A stretch of DNA of 64,000 nt from Acinetobacter radioresistens DSM 6976 = NBRC 102413 = CIP 103788 (GCF_006757745.1 NZ_AP019740.1:806001-870000), one strand, 5' to 3'. Shown: positions 44,793-55,263, counted from the stretch's first letter. The notes: generated by a model not told the origin, from the letters alone. Made by a program: numbers and translations.

Positions 44793-47700
44793 ATGTTGTC
44801 GAAATATTTCATTGAACGTCCCATCTTTGCAGGAGTACTGGCCATTATTGTAATGGCATTTGGTATTTTCTCTGTCATAAACCTGCCTGTAGAACGCTAT
44901 CCGGATATTGCTCCACCGCAGATTACAGTAGCGGCTACATATAATGGCGCTTCTGCAGAAACCGTAGAAGAGAGTGTAACGCAGCTGCTTGAACAGCAAA
45001 TCAAAGGCATTGATCATCTTTTATATTTTAGCTCCAGCAGTGATTCAGCGGGACGTAGCCGGATCAGTATTAGTTTTGAGAATGGGACAGACCCAGATAC
45101 GGCCCAAGTTCAGGTACAAAATAGTATTAATGGCGTGCTCAGCCGTCTGCCGGAGGATGTACAGCGGCAAGGTGTTAATGTATGGAAATCGCTAGGCGAT
45201 ACGCATATGGTCATAGGCCTTTATGACCAGACTGGTAAAAGTAATAATATCGAATTATCTGATTATATGATGACCCATCTGGAACAGGAAATTTCCAGAA
45301 TTGAAGGAGTTGGTGAAGTCGATGTTTTTGGCTCGCAATATGCAATGCGGATCTGGCTGAATCCAGATCGTTTAAAACAATATAATTTAATGCCAAGTGA
45401 TATTCGTGCAGCTGTAGAAGCACAAAATACTCAGGTGGCAGCAGGGGGTATTGGAGACTTGCCTACAGCTAGTGAACAGTATCTGAATGCTAAAGTCAGT
45501 TCGGGTTCACGTTTAAAAACGGTTGAAGAGTTTGAAAATATTATAATTAAATCTTCTGCTAATGCCGGCTTTGTATATTTAAAAGATATTGCCCGAATTG
45601 AACTTGGGGCAGAGAACTACCAGTCATTTAATACCATTAATGGTTATCCATCAGCAGGTCTGGGCATTTCACTGGCTACAGGCGCAAATGCTTTGCAGAC
45701 TTCCGCCTTGATTAAACAGACCATAGACCGTCTTACCGAGAAGCTACCAGCCGGTTATAAAATTGTTTATCCACGTGATAATACACCTTTTGTTCAAGAG
45801 TCAATTAAAGAGGTAGTTACAACTCTGATTGAAGCAGTGATTCTTGTAATTTTGGTGATGTTCCTGTTTTTACAAAGCTGGCGTGCAACCTTAATTCCTA
45901 CCATTACTGTACCTGTAGTAATTTTAGGAACCTTTGCCATACTGTACGTATTAGGTTTAAGTGTAAATACATTGACTCTATTTGCTCTGGTACTGGCGAT
46001 TGGCCTGCTGGTAGATGATGCGATTGTTGTGGTTGAAAATGTCGAGCGATTGATCGAAGAGAGGCAATTCAGCCCAAAACAGGCTGCCTTAGAGTCAATG
46101 CAGGAAATTAGCGGTGCACTAGTGGGTATTACGCTGGTTCTCACTGCTGTCTTTATTCCGATGGCATTTTTTAGTGGCTCAACTGGTGTCATCTACCGGC
46201 AGTTTTCAATTACCTTGGTGGCAGCAATGGCATTGTCATTGCTAGTCGCCTTGATTTTGACTCCTGCTTTATGTGCATTGATTTTAAAACCCAAGCAGCA
46301 ACATGCTCGCTGGGCCAATGGGTTCAATAAAAAACTGGAGCGACTTAGACAGTATTATCTCAAAGTGATCCAGAGTTCCATGCAGCACAAAATGATTTAT
46401 TCAGTCGTATTTATAGCCTTGATTGCTGTATTTGCGCTATTTTATCGTGCACTACCTAGCAGTTTTATTCCAAGTGAAGATCAGGGCACGCTTAATATCC
46501 AGTTTAGCTTGCAAAATGGCGCTCCAATGGCTAAAAGCCAGCAAGTAGGAGAAGAGATTCAGCGTTATTTCCTGAGTGAAGAACAAGAGAATGTTGAACT
46601 GGTACTTATCCGCTATGGCCGTAACTTTTCTGGTACAGGTCAAAATCTTGGACAGGGTTTCATTGCGCTCAAGCACTGGGATGATCGTCCGGGGCAGGAA
46701 AATTCTGCGCAGGCAATTCGTGAGCGTGCTACAAAGTATTTCAGTAATAATCCTGATGCCAGAATTATGGTCAATATGCCGGGAGCTGTTCGTGGTCTCG
46801 GGCAGACAGATGGATTGGAATTCTGGATTCGCGATATTAACGGCCAAGGCCGGACTTATCTAGAACAGCAGTTTAAGTCATTACAGACCAAAACTAATCA
46901 ATATGACAGTTTTCAAAATCTGGACAAAAAAGCTAATCCGGATAAGGCTGAGTTGAAGGTCAATATTAACCAGAAACAGGCAATGGCAGCAGGCTTAAGT
47001 CAGCCTGCGATTAACAGTACTCTGGCGGCTGCTTGGGGTGGTAGTTATATTAATGATTTTATTGACCGGGGACGGATTAAGCGGGTCATTATGCAAGGTG
47101 ATGCAGCTTATCGGGCACAACCTGAAGATTTATATTTCTGGTCTGTCCGTAATGATCTTGGTCAAATGGTTCCATTTTCTACATTTGCCAGTTTTGAATG
47201 GACTGGCGGGCCAGAAGTAGTTAACCGTTTCATGGGCTATACTGCATTACAAATGGAAGCAGATGCAGGATCTGGTTTTAGTACCGGTGAAGCGATGCAG
47301 GATGTCCAGGCCCTGATTGATCAATTTCCTGACATTGACTTAGCCTGGAGCGGTTTATCTTTTCAGGAACAGCAGTCCAGTAATCAGGCAATCTGGTTAT
47401 ATCTGGTGTCGATTGGCTTTATTTTTCTGTGCCTCGCTGCCCTTTATGAAAGCTGGAGCATACCGACAGCGGTTATGGCAGCAATACCACTTGGTATTGG
47501 TGGGAATATCCTGTTCAGTTATCTAGCTGGCTTTCCTAATGATATTTACTTTCAGATCGCATTGCTGACAACAATTGGTCTGTCATGCAAAAATGCCATT
47601 CTTATTGTTGAATTCGCTGCACTGGCCCAGCAACGTGGCAAAGATGCAGTAGCAGCAGCTCTGGAAGGCGCCAGCTTGCGCTTGAGGCCGATCTTGATGA

Positions 47701-47891
47701 CTTCTCTGGCTTTTGGTGCTGGTGTAGTACCGCTAGTGTTTGCCTCTGGTGCAGGAGCTGCCAGCCGTCAGGAAATTGGTACCAGTGTTCTAGGTGGAGT
47801 CATGTTTGGAACGGTCTTGGTAGTAATATTCATTCCATTCATGTATGTTTTGGTCCGGAATCTGATGACAAGAAAACAGCACCTTGGCTAG
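44793..47891 (+). CDS. RND efflux transporter (HAE1/AcrB-type), unpartnered
   Basis: The 1032-residue inner-membrane pump has twelve predicted membrane segments and two large periplasmic loops. Proton-relay residues are present as the Asp pair in GLLVDDAIVVVENVER and the Lys in GLSCKNAILIVEFA. The N-terminus (SKYFIERPIFAGVLAIIVM) is typical of AcrB/MexB relatives. No membrane fusion protein or outer-membrane channel gene is adjacent, so it must share them or work with distant ones. Substrates are unknown. A terminator follows. Confidence 0.92.
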   Translation: MLSKYFIERPIFAGVLAIIVMAFGIFSVINLPVERYPDIAPPQITVAATYNGASAETVEESVTQLLEQQIKGIDHLLYFSSSSDSAGRSRISISFENGTDPDTAQVQVQNSINGVLSRLPEDVQRQGVNVWKSLGDTHMVIGLYDQTGKSNNIELSDYMMTHLEQEISRIEGVGEVDVFGSQYAMRIWLNPDRLKQYNLMPSDIRAAVEAQNTQVAAGGIGDLPTASEQYLNAKVSSGSRLKTVEEFENIIIKSSANAGFVYLKDIARIELGAENYQSFNTINGYPSAGLGISLATGANALQTSALIKQTIDRLTEKLPAGYKIVYPRDNTPFVQESIKEVVTTLIEAVILVILVMFLFLQSWRATLIPTITVPVVILGTFAILYVLGLSVNTLTLFALVLAIGLLVDDAIVVVENVERLIEERQFSPKQAALESMQEISGALVGITLVLTAVFIPMAFFSGSTGVIYRQFSITLVAAMALSLLVALILTPALCALILKPKQQHARWANGFNKKLERLRQYYLKVIQSSMQHKMIYSVVFIALIAVFALFYRALPSSFIPSEDQGTLNIQFSLQNGAPMAKSQQVGEEIQRYFLSEEQENVELVLIRYGRNFSGTGQNLGQGFIALKHWDDRPGQENSAQAIRERATKYFSNNPDARIMVNMPGAVRGLGQTDGLEFWIRDINGQGRTYLEQQFKSLQTKTNQYDSFQNLDKKANPDKAELKVNINQKQAMAAGLSQPAINSTLAAAWGGSYINDFIDRGRIKRVIMQGDAAYRAQPEDLYFWSVRNDLGQMVPFSTFASFEWTGGPEVVNRFMGYTALQMEADAGSGFSTGEAMQDVQALIDQFPDIDLAWSGLSFQEQQSSNQAIWLYLVSIGFIFLCLAALYESWSIPTAVMAAIPLGIGGNILFSYLAGFPNDIYFQIALLTTIGLSCKNAILIVEFAALAQQRGKDAVAAALEGASLRLRPILMTSLAFGAGVVPLVFASGAGAASRQEIGTSVLGGVMFGTVLVVIFIPFMYVLVRNLMTRKQHLG

Positions 47892-47915
47892 TTGATTTAT
47901 CTTGATTTGTCTTTC

Positions 47916-47943
47916 AAAAAACCTGACGAGATCAGGTTTTCTT
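47916..47943 (+). terminator. Terminator of the RND pump gene
   Basis: AAAACCTGA/TCAGGTTTT stem around CGAGA, then TTCTT. Confidence 0.88.
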
Positions 47944-48098
47944 ACTTTAAAGACCGCCCTCAGTTTATGACTTTATTCGATAAATGTAGGCGTATTGCAA
48001 AATTATAGTGAAAACTCTCCAGAGCATGATAAAAGTAGTTTAATCCCCCTGATCAAAAATAAATTTTTATTTAATCAATAAATTATCATGAGACAGGC

Positions 48099-49439
48099 AT
48101 GCCGCAGATTGCAGAGAAAATACAATATGTTCGCCAACAGCTCCGTTCTGAAAAGTTCAATACGGCTATTGGCCTTTTAAATGAATTAAATATTGCTGAT
48201 CAGGCTAGTGTATTAAAAGGATTGACCCCTACAGAACAGGTCAAGATCCTGCAGAAACTGGATGAGCCAAGTGAGGCGTTTGCATATTTGCCGCTCAGCC
48301 AGCAAGCTGTTTTGGCTGAATTTATACCTGTTCCTGATCTCATCCCTATTCTTGATAATATGTATTCTGATGACTTTGTCGATATTTATAAAAAACTGTC
48401 ACCAGAATTAAAACAACAGCTTATAACACTGCTATCTGAGGAGTCTCAAAATACCTTAAGAAAACTGGCGCTTTATCCTGAAGGTACAGCTGGTGCGATG
48501 ATGAGTTCCAGCTTTGTTACCTTACACCAAGACTTATGCATGGATGAAGCCATCCAGGCGCTGCGTATAATCGCCGCAACACGGGAAACCCTTTATCTGG
48601 TTTATATTGTAAATGAGCAGAATCAGCTGATAGGTGTCATCTCTCTACGCCAGATTATTCAGGCCAGGCCCGAAGCTACAATTGCAGAGGTAATGGAAAG
48701 GGATGTGATTTATGTCTATACCTATGATGATCAGGAAGTCGTTGCTAAAACTCTGGCTTACTATGATTTAATCGCTCTACCTGTAGTGGATGAGCAGGAA
48801 AGAATGCTGGGCATTATCACTTATGATGATGTGATGGATATTGTAGAGGCAGAAACTACCGAAGATATTTTAAAATCCGGTGCAGTCAGTCCGTTAGCTG
48901 AGCTCAGCCTGAAAACTGCTCCCATCATAACCTTATACCAAAAAAGGGTATTTTGGCTGGTTATTCTGGTCTTTGGCAGTTTACTGTCGGGAATTGGAAT
49001 TGCACATTTTGAAGAGATTATTTCAACTCACATTGTATTGGTATTCTTTCTCCCTTTACTGGTGGGCAGTGGGGGAAATGCCGGATCGCAGTCTGCTACT
49101 CTCATGGTGCGTGCCTTGGCGACCGGAGATGTACAGTTTAAAGACTGGTTCAGCTTGCTCGGCCGTGAAACTGTGGTGGCACTTTGTTTAGGCGTAACGA
49201 TGGCTTGTGCCGTATCCATGCTAGGTTATATTCGCAGTGATCTCATGGTCGCGATTGTACTGGCAATTAGCATGGTAGGGATTGTACTCATGGGTTGTCT
49301 GACGGGTATGAGCTTGCCTTTTATTTTAAATAAGTTGAAACTGGACCCTGCCAGTGCTTCAGCACCTTTAGTTACCTCAATCTGTGATGCTACAGGCGTG
49401 ATTATCTACTTATTTGTAGCATCCAAATTATTGTTTTAG
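48099..49439 (+). CDS. mgtE: Magnesium transporter MgtE
   Basis: The 446-residue protein follows the MgtE plan: an N-terminal superhelical domain (residues 1-130), two CBS domains (about 130-255) that sense Mg2+, a plug helix, and five membrane helices from about 285. The pore helix region includes PLLVGSGGNAGSQSATLMVRA, the family signature. It should be a Mg2+-gated channel for Mg2+ uptake. No M-box-like leader was seen in the 200 bases upstream. Confidence 0.94.
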   Translation: MPQIAEKIQYVRQQLRSEKFNTAIGLLNELNIADQASVLKGLTPTEQVKILQKLDEPSEAFAYLPLSQQAVLAEFIPVPDLIPILDNMYSDDFVDIYKKLSPELKQQLITLLSEESQNTLRKLALYPEGTAGAMMSSSFVTLHQDLCMDEAIQALRIIAATRETLYLVYIVNEQNQLIGVISLRQIIQARPEATIAEVMERDVIYVYTYDDQEVVAKTLAYYDLIALPVVDEQERMLGIITYDDVMDIVEAETTEDILKSGAVSPLAELSLKTAPIITLYQKRVFWLVILVFGSLLSGIGIAHFEEIISTHIVLVFFLPLLVGSGGNAGSQSATLMVRALATGDVQFKDWFSLLGRETVVALCLGVTMACAVSMLGYIRSDLMVAIVLAISMVGIVLMGCLTGMSLPFILNKLKLDPASASAPLVTSICDATGVIIYLFVASKLLF

Positions 49440-49509
49440 TACACAGATTAATACGTCTCGTGTTTTAATCTGTTTTATGCTGATGACTCTCTAATGACTG
49501 GAATTGGTA

Positions 49510-50085
49510 ATGCCCGGGCTTGAAAAACAAAAAAAACTTACTCAGCAAGAAGTGATCCGTCTGGAGCGTGATCTGGCCAAGTTTGCCAATATCATGGACT
49601 CTTTAGTTCGTATTCCTTTTACCAAGCAGGGAATCGGTGCGGATGCAGCCTTGAGCACGGTACCAATTGCAGGAGATCTGGCAGGCTTTGCCCTGACTTG
49701 TTATGCAGTTTACAAAGGGCGCCAGATTGGCGTGCCTTCCCATAAATTGCGGCCAGTTATTAAAATGGCTGCCCTGGATGCAGTAGTCGGTTTTGTGCCT
49801 GTAATCGGTACGGTATTTGATATATTTATCCGGCCGAGCCGCAAGGCACTTGATATTGTGCATGAACATATCCGCATAGAATATCAGATGACTACAGATA
49901 TTCATTTAAGGCATCCCTATCTGCATGAGAAGTTAGAACGTAAACAGCAACATTCTACTTTCTGGCGCCAGCCAGTGGTGGCCTGGTTATGGCTACATAT
50001 ACCTGACTTGGTCGGAGTTCTGTTCCTGATTCTATTTGCAGCCGGTTTGTGGTTTGCTATCAGGCTGGCACAGCAGTATTTTTAA
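49510..50085 (+). CDS. DUF4112 membrane protein
   Basis: The 191-residue protein has the DUF4112 block (LVRIPFTKQGIGADAALSTVPIAGD through DAVVGFVPVIGTVFDIF), with two short hydrophobic stretches and a C-terminal membrane helix (about 163-187). The function is unknown. It starts 70 bases after mgtE and may be cotranscribed; the ATG at 49510 is preferred to the TTG two codons before. Confidence 0.87.
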   Translation: MPGLEKQKKLTQQEVIRLERDLAKFANIMDSLVRIPFTKQGIGADAALSTVPIAGDLAGFALTCYAVYKGRQIGVPSHKLRPVIKMAALDAVVGFVPVIGTVFDIFIRPSRKALDIVHEHIRIEYQMTTDIHLRHPYLHEKLERKQQHSTFWRQPVVAWLWLHIPDLVGVLFLILFAAGLWFAIRLAQQYF

Positions 50086-50119
50086 AATATACACTGCATT
50101 AGCTTAAAAGGTTAAATGT

Positions 50120-50148
50120 AAAAAAGCCTCCACGCAGGAGGCTTTTTT
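50120..50148. terminator. Bidirectional terminator between DUF4112 gene and htpX
   Basis: AAAAAGCCTCC/GGAGGCTTTTT stem around ACGCA, serving the two convergent genes. Confidence 0.92.
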
Positions 50149-50174
50149 GAATCTGGATGAATCAACAGAAAAAC

Positions 50175-51080
50175 TTATGGACAGTTGAGACGCTGTAAAG
50201 CAGCTACCCGGTCTTCAATAGTCGGGTGTGTCATAAACAGAGCAGCCAGACTAAAACCACCTTCTTTACCAGAAGAGATTGCAAAGGCTTTCATTTCTTT
50301 AGGCATCTGATCTGGCATGTCAGACTCTGCCTGTAGACGTAACAGGGCAGAAATCATAGCCTGTTTTCCGGCAAGCTGTGCACCCGCTTCATCGGCCCGA
50401 TATTCACGGTAACGTGAGAACCACATGACAATTGCAGAGGCAAGAATACCAAATACAATATCCAGTACAATCGTAATTGCAAAGTAAGCCAGCCCAGGTG
50501 CTTCACCATCTTCACGGCCAAATACGTTACGGTCAATGAAGTCGCCTACTACACGGGCAAAGAACATGACAAAAGCATTCACTACCCCTTGAATCAGGGC
50601 AAGTGTAACCATATCGCCATTAGCGACGTGGCCGATTTCATGCGCCAGTACTGCACGCAGTTCATCCTTATTCATACGTTCAAGCAAACCGGTAGAGACC
50701 GAGACCAGTGCATCATTTTTGTTCCAGCCTGTTGCGAATGCATTAGACTGATAAGACGGAAAAATGCCCACTTCTGGCATTTGAATGCCAGAACGCTGTG
50801 ATAATTCAGCAACGGTCTGCAATAACCAGGCTTCTGCCTGATTTTGAGGAGCATTAGGGTCAATAATTTGTGTACCGGTCGCCTTTTTAGCCATCCATTT
50901 GGACATAAAGAGGGAGATGAGAGAACCCACCATACCAAATACAAAACAGATGACTAAAAGGTTGCCCAGATTAAGGCCACCCGCACCATGATAACTTCCG
51001 ACTCCGAAGAGCGACAAAATAATGCCAGCTACTACCAGTACCGCGAGGTTGGTTAGCAAGAACAAACCAATCCGCATCAT
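50175..51080 (-). CDS. htpX: Membrane zinc metalloprotease HtpX
   Basis: HtpX is an M48 heat-shock protease of the inner membrane that works with FtsH in membrane quality control. The 301 residues open with [15 protein letters not shown], as in E. coli. Two membrane helices come first, then the zinc motif HEIGH with the third ligand in [12 protein letters not shown], and further hydrophobic helices between. AGAGGA lies before the start. Confidence 0.96.
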   Translation of the reverse strand: MMRIGLFLLTNLAVLVVAGIILSLFGVGSYHGAGGLNLGNLLVICFVFGMVGSLISLFMSKWMAKKATGTQIIDPNAPQNQAEAWLLQTVAELSQRSGIQMPEVGIFPSYQSNAFATGWNKNDALVSVSTGLLERMNKDELRAVLAHEIGHVANGDMVTLALIQGVVNAFVMFFARVVGDFIDRNVFGREDGEAPGLAYFAITIVLDIVFGILASAIVMWFSRYREYRADEAGAQLAGKQAMISALLRLQAESDMPDQMPKEMKAFAISSGKEGGFSLAALFMTHPTIEDRVAALQRLNCP

Positions 51081-51211
51081 TGAGATAATCCTCTTTTGAT
51101 AGAAAAAATAAATCGATTTTGAAATATAAATCGTAAAACTAATATGCGGTGATGCTCGTTAAAATTCAAGAAAAACTTGAAAAATATATATAGAAAAAAT
51201 GAATCAAAAGA

Positions 51212-52063
51212 TCAGTTAGAAATATGAATACGTGCTGAGGCTGTAGCGTTAGAGCTGACATAAGTGCCTGGTGCATCTGTATAGGAGCCATCTGCCAGCG
51301 TAATAATTTGCCGGGGTGCATAGCTCCGGCCTGCAGCTTGAGTATTTGCAGCAGAATTCACTGTTTCCTGAACCAGCAACCCGTTTTCCGGATTATTACT
51401 GGCAGTAAGGTTTAGAGCTCCGCCCGAGTAAAGGTTGCTATAACGACTGGTGACCCGACGAACATAATCCTGGGTTTCACGGAATGGGGGAATACCACCG
51501 TATTTAGCAACATTACCTTCTCCTGCATTATAGGCTGCAAGAGCAAGATGCGTGTTGCCTTTAAAACGTTTCAGGAGCCAGCTTAAATATTTGGCTCCTC
51601 CTAGAATATTCTGATAAGGATCATATGCATTTGAGACATTAAAGCGCCGTGCTGTTGCAGGCATTAATTGCATCAAGCCCTGTGCACCTACAGGAGAGCG
51701 GGCATTTACATTAAAGCCTGATTCAGTGTGCATAACTGCTTTAATCAGACCTTCACTGACACCATGCTGCTGAGCCGCCTGTTTGATTATATGATCAAAA
51801 GCATCACGATTTTTGCTATAGCTTGGCAATACCGCCGCTTCTGACTTTCCCCAGTTACTATAACTGTGAATATTACTCTCGGGATAATAAGTAACTTTAA
51901 CTTTCTTTAATGAACTGTCATTCATTTTACGGTTAGTCAGGAGGGTGCTGCCACTTTGGTCTTTATAGACATACATTTGACCTGCACTACTATAGCTTGA
52001 AGTCAGTACAAGTACGGCACATCCCCAGATACCCAAGCGTGAAATATCAAAGTAAGTTTTCAT
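51212..52063 (-). CDS. Lytic transglycosylase (SLT family), secreted
   Basis: A signal peptide (about 1-28) is followed by a short DUF4124-like segment (GQMYVYKDQSGSTLLTNRK) and an SLT domain. The catalytic Glu is in MHTESGFN, with the GAQGLMQLMP and AYNAGEGNV motifs. It cleaves peptidoglycan glycan strands in the periplasm. The C-terminal 70 residues are low-complexity. It is a single gene upstream of htpX with its own promoter region. Confidence 0.92.
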   Translation of the reverse strand: MKTYFDISRLGIWGCAVLVLTSSYSSAGQMYVYKDQSGSTLLTNRKMNDSSLKKVKVTYYPESNIHSYSNWGKSEAAVLPSYSKNRDAFDHIIKQAAQQHGVSEGLIKAVMHTESGFNVNARSPVGAQGLMQLMPATARRFNVSNAYDPYQNILGGAKYLSWLLKRFKGNTHLALAAYNAGEGNVAKYGGIPPFRETQDYVRRVTSRYSNLYSGGALNLTASNNPENGLLVQETVNSAANTQAAGRSYAPRQIITLADGSYTDAPGTYVSSNATASARIHISN

Positions 52064-52559
52064 AGTAATCTGTAAGCAACTTGGAGCTCAAAATTCAGTC
52101 TGAGTTTAACAAAAAACTCTACAATGGAAACCAAAAACTTGAGTTTCTTTAACAAAAAAAATTGAAAAAAAAGCAAGACTATTTGTTTTGAAAATAACCA
52201 AATAAATAAAAAAAATTTTTTAAAAAGTATAGCTTGACATATATAAGTAATTGTAATTATTAATAAATATTAATTGATCAAAAAATGATCAATTTAAATA
52301 AAACCCTTAATAGGCCGATTACACCCCCTGTCAAGCCTAGAGAAATCCACAATTTTATCCACAGGTTTTGTGGAAAACTGTGGAAAAGTCCAAAATATAA
52401 GCATTTTGATACAATTTTGAACGCGAGCGTCTATTTTTTATACAAAGGCTTATTTTTTTCTGACCAGTGGTGTTCCACATTAATTGTAATTCGGTGATGC
52501 GAATCGGAGGGAGATCGGCTAAAATCGCGCGGTATTTCTTTTATGGGTAATTCTGTTCT
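52064..52559. other. AT-rich gap with DnaA-box-like cluster upstream of ttcA
   Basis: About 500 bases. The first 250 are extremely AT-rich with two TGATCA sites; then comes the cluster of DnaA-type 9-mers at 52343-52387 and the ttcA promoter region. A 70-codon open frame here (52285) is not considered coding. Confidence 0.55.
52343..52387. promoter_or_regulatory. Cluster of four DnaA-box-like 9-mers
   Basis: AAATCCACA (52343), a perfect TTATCCACA (52355), and two inverted TTTTCCACA boxes (52369 and 52379) lie in 45 bases. They could titrate DnaA, regulate ttcA, or be part of an origin. No dnaA, dnaN or rpmH gene is nearby. Confidence 0.6.
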
Positions 52560-53462
52560 ATGTACTCGCCAGTTGAGTCCAACCAGGGATTTAATTTCAA
52601 GCCAGAACTGCCAACCAGTTCAGCCTATTATCGTCTGCTTAAAAAGCTGCGTCGCCAAGTTGGCCATGCTATTCGTGACTTCAAGATGATTGAAGATGGC
52701 GACAAGGTAATGGTGTGCGTATCGGGTGGTAAAGACAGTTATACCTTGCTGGACATTTTGCTACAGTTCAAGCGTATTGCACCAATTAACTTTGATGTAG
52801 TTGCTGTCAACCTAGACCAGAAGCAGCCTGGTTTTCCGGAGGATGTCTTGCCGCGTTATATGGAAGAAAACAATATTCCATATTACATTCTGGAAAAAGA
52901 CACCTATACCATTACCAAACGCTTGACACCGGAAGGTAAAACATACTGTGCTGTGTGCTCTCGTTTACGCCGTGGATCCCTATACGGTTTTGCCCAGGAA
53001 ATCGGCGCAACTAAAGTTGCTCTTGGACATCACCGTGATGACATTCTGGCAACTTTCTTTTTGAACCTGTTTCATGGTGGCAGTCTAAAAGCCATGCCAC
53101 CAAAACTGTTGTCATCTGACAAAAAGAATATTCTGGTTCGTCCACTGGCTTATGTGGAAGAGAAAGACATTATAAAATATGCGGAGCTGCGCCAGTTCCC
53201 AATTATTCCATGTAATCTCTGTGGGTCTCAGGAAAATCTGCAGCGCGCAATCATTAATGATATGTTGCGTGATTGGGATAAAGCCCATCCGAAACGTCTG
53301 CACAGTATTTTCGGCGCTTTGCAGAACGTATCACCATCTCAGCTGGCTGACCGTGAACTGTTCGATTTTGAGATACTTGATTCGCAACGTGAGTATGACT
53401 TCAAAGAACCGGAAAAAACTAATCGTCTGGATGTAGTTAATTTGAGTTTTGCTGCTGAATAA
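52560..53462 (+). CDS. ttcA: tRNA 2-thiocytidine synthase TtcA
   Basis: TtcA thiolates C32 of certain tRNAs using ATP and an iron-sulfur cluster. The 300-residue protein shows the PP-loop [11 protein letters not shown] and the two Cys-x-x-Cys pairs ([10 protein letters not shown] and PCNLCGSQ) that bind the cluster. The [14 protein letters not shown] segment is also conserved. Translation starts at 52560 ([11 protein letters not shown]). Confidence 0.96.
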   Translation: MYSPVESNQGFNFKPELPTSSAYYRLLKKLRRQVGHAIRDFKMIEDGDKVMVCVSGGKDSYTLLDILLQFKRIAPINFDVVAVNLDQKQPGFPEDVLPRYMEENNIPYYILEKDTYTITKRLTPEGKTYCAVCSRLRRGSLYGFAQEIGATKVALGHHRDDILATFFLNLFHGGSLKAMPPKLLSSDKKNILVRPLAYVEEKDIIKYAELRQFPIIPCNLCGSQENLQRAIINDMLRDWDKAHPKRLHSIFGALQNVSPSQLADRELFDFEILDSQREYDFKEPEKTNRLDVVNLSFAAE

Positions 53463-53474
53463 AAGCAAATATTA

Positions 53475-53500
53475 GGCATCTTGCCCAGTTAAGGTGCCTA
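53475..53500 (+). terminator. Weak terminator of ttcA
   Basis: AGGCATCTT/AAGGTGCCT stem with one G-T pair; the tail is only moderately T-rich. Confidence 0.5.
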
Positions 53501-53666
53501 TTTAAATCAGTAATACATAAAAACATCAAAAACTGAATGATCAGTACAAAAAAATTGTTCTAATTGCCTCATTACATGCTATAACAAAATAAAAGCTCAC
53601 AGCTTCATGAATATGCTGTCTGGAAAGACAGCTCTATAAATTGAAAAATATACTTGAGGAAAAATT

Positions 53667-54053
53667 ATGCCTGCGTTACTCACTGATGATTGGTTTGCAA
53701 CTGTTGATAAATTAACTGCTGAAGCAGGTGATTTGAACCTGCCACCAGCCTTGGCTAATCTGGCAATTAATCTTGTAGTTGTAAATGCAGACAATAATAC
53801 GACTGAACTTTCATTAGATGGTGGAAAAATCCAGAAAGGTCTGTCTTCAAATGCTAAAACTACTTTGAATATGGATGGCGAAACCCTGCGTAAAGTCTTC
53901 CTTGAATTCGATATGGCAGCTGCGATGCAAGCATTTATGACAGGCAAAATTAAGGTGCAGGGCGATATGTCACAATTGATGGCATTACAGACTGTAAAGC
54001 CAAGCCAAGAGCAGAAAGACCTGTTTAAGAATATCCTTGCGCAAACTTCTTGA
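53667..54053 (+). CDS. SCP2 sterol-binding-like domain protein
   Basis: The 128-residue protein is one SCP2-type domain: a hydrophobic lipid-binding sandwich with the conserved TLNMDGETLRKVFLE, then FMTGKIKVQGDMSQLMAL. It is cytoplasmic with no signal. Family members bind fatty acyl or sterol-like lipids. GAGGAAAAA lies before the ATG, and a terminator follows, so it is a single-gene unit. Confidence 0.88.
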   Translation: MPALLTDDWFATVDKLTAEAGDLNLPPALANLAINLVVVNADNNTTELSLDGGKIQKGLSSNAKTTLNMDGETLRKVFLEFDMAAAMQAFMTGKIKVQGDMSQLMALQTVKPSQEQKDLFKNILAQTS

Positions 54054-54070
54054 AAAAAGAAGTTTAAGAG

Positions 54071-54103
54071 AAAAAAAGCTTACCGTGAAGGTAAGCTTTT
54101 TTT
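54071..54103. terminator. Bidirectional terminator after the SCP2 gene
   Basis: AAAAAAAGCTTACC/GGTAAGCTTTTTTT stem around GTGAA, between convergent genes. Confidence 0.93.
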
Positions 54104-54153
54104 ATGAATTAAATTCTTTGTCTTACATTCTATATCATATATAACACTTTTGT

Positions 54154-55263
54154 CTAAATTGTGACCAGCTCAGACTTCTTGATATGTTCAAGATAGGCTC
54201 GAATACGGGTAACATATTGCACAGCCTGATGATAACGACCATTACTGGTCTGATGGCGTTCCAGATAATCATAAAGATTTACCCAGTTATTTGGATTACG
54301 GCCTTGGGTTTGAATACGTTTTTGAATCTGGCCAACAGCACCAGGACCCATATTATAAGCTACCAAGGCGTACCAGTGACGGTCCGGATAAGGAACGTCA
54401 GAAAACTTGTCGAGCATTAAATCATAGTACTTGGCCCCGCCTTGAATACTCTGATGGGGATCTGTACGGTTCTGTACTCCCATAGCTTTAGCTGTACTAC
54501 TGGTGAGCATCATCAGGCCACGTACGCCTGTAGGTGAAACTGAATTGGGCTTTAGATAAGATTCCTGATAGCCAATTGCAGCCAGCAGGTGCCAGTCCAG
54601 GTCATAACGTTCAGCACTTTGCTGAAAACTCGCTTTATAAATCGGCATACGTTTTGACAAATCACGCTGAATGGTTTTCCAGGCATCAGGCTGTACTACA
54701 TTACGGTTGTAAAAAGAAGCCAACTGACGAATGGCCCCATTTTGTTTACCTTGGCAAATATAGCCACTTGCAGTAGCAGCTAGCGGTTCTTCGGCCTGCT
54801 TGAATACCCAGTTCAATGCTGGGTTTAAACCATTTTTAACCAGACTGGTTGTATCTCCACAGCTTGCAGAGAAAGACGTCAGCTGGTGCTTTTCAATAGT
54901 ATTAAAGTCAGCCGTAGTCATTGCCATATTGGCTTTGCCTTGAGCGACCCATTTTAAAGCTGTTGCGTTGTCTGCAACTGTCTTTAGTTCGAGCCTGACA
55001 TTCAGGTTTTGAGCATAATTACGGACAAGATCATAGCCGAAGCCATACATAATCTTGCCATCTTTAAATAAGGTCGTTGGGCTTTCCACCGTGACCACAG
55101 TTAACGTATTGGTATTCACAACGGAATTATATTGTGAAGCTTTACTTGCATTAATATTGTGCCAAGGTACAAGAGCTGTGCTTAATACAAGTAATCGAAC
55201 AGGGAGAGTAGAAAATAAAGAGTTAAGGCTAAGCCTTGACCCAAAAGTTGAACTACTGTGCAT
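54154..55263 (-). CDS. MltF-like membrane-bound lytic transglycosylase
   Basis: The 369-residue protein has a signal-anchor segment (about 18-38), an N-terminal solute-binding-like domain (LTVVTVESPTTLFKDGKIMYGFGYDL to about residue 165), and a C-terminal SLT domain. The catalytic Glu is in GYQESYL, with TGVRGLMMLT and AYNMGPGAV. This order is that of MltF, which combines a regulatory binding module with the glycan-cleaving domain. E. coli MltF is longer. Confidence 0.9.
   Translation of the reverse strand: MHSSSTFGSRLSLNSLFSTLPVRLLVLSTALVPWHNINASKASQYNSVVNTNTLTVVTVESPTTLFKDGKIMYGFGYDLVRNYAQNLNVRLELKTVADNATALKWVAQGKANMAMTTADFNTIEKHQLTSFSASCGDTTSLVKNGLNPALNWVFKQAEEPLAATASGYICQGKQNGAIRQLASFYNRNVVQPDAWKTIQRDLSKRMPIYKASFQQSAERYDLDWHLLAAIGYQESYLKPNSVSPTGVRGLMMLTSSTAKAMGVQNRTDPHQSIQGGAKYYDLMLDKFSDVPYPDRHWYALVAYNMGPGAVGQIQKRIQTQGRNPNNWVNLYDYLERHQTSNGRYHQAVQYVTRIRAYLEHIKKSELVTI

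Noticed and set aside
52285..52497. 70-codon frame upstream of ttcA
   Set aside because: It runs through the DnaA-box cluster in AT-rich DNA, with no ribosome binding site and an unlikely composition.
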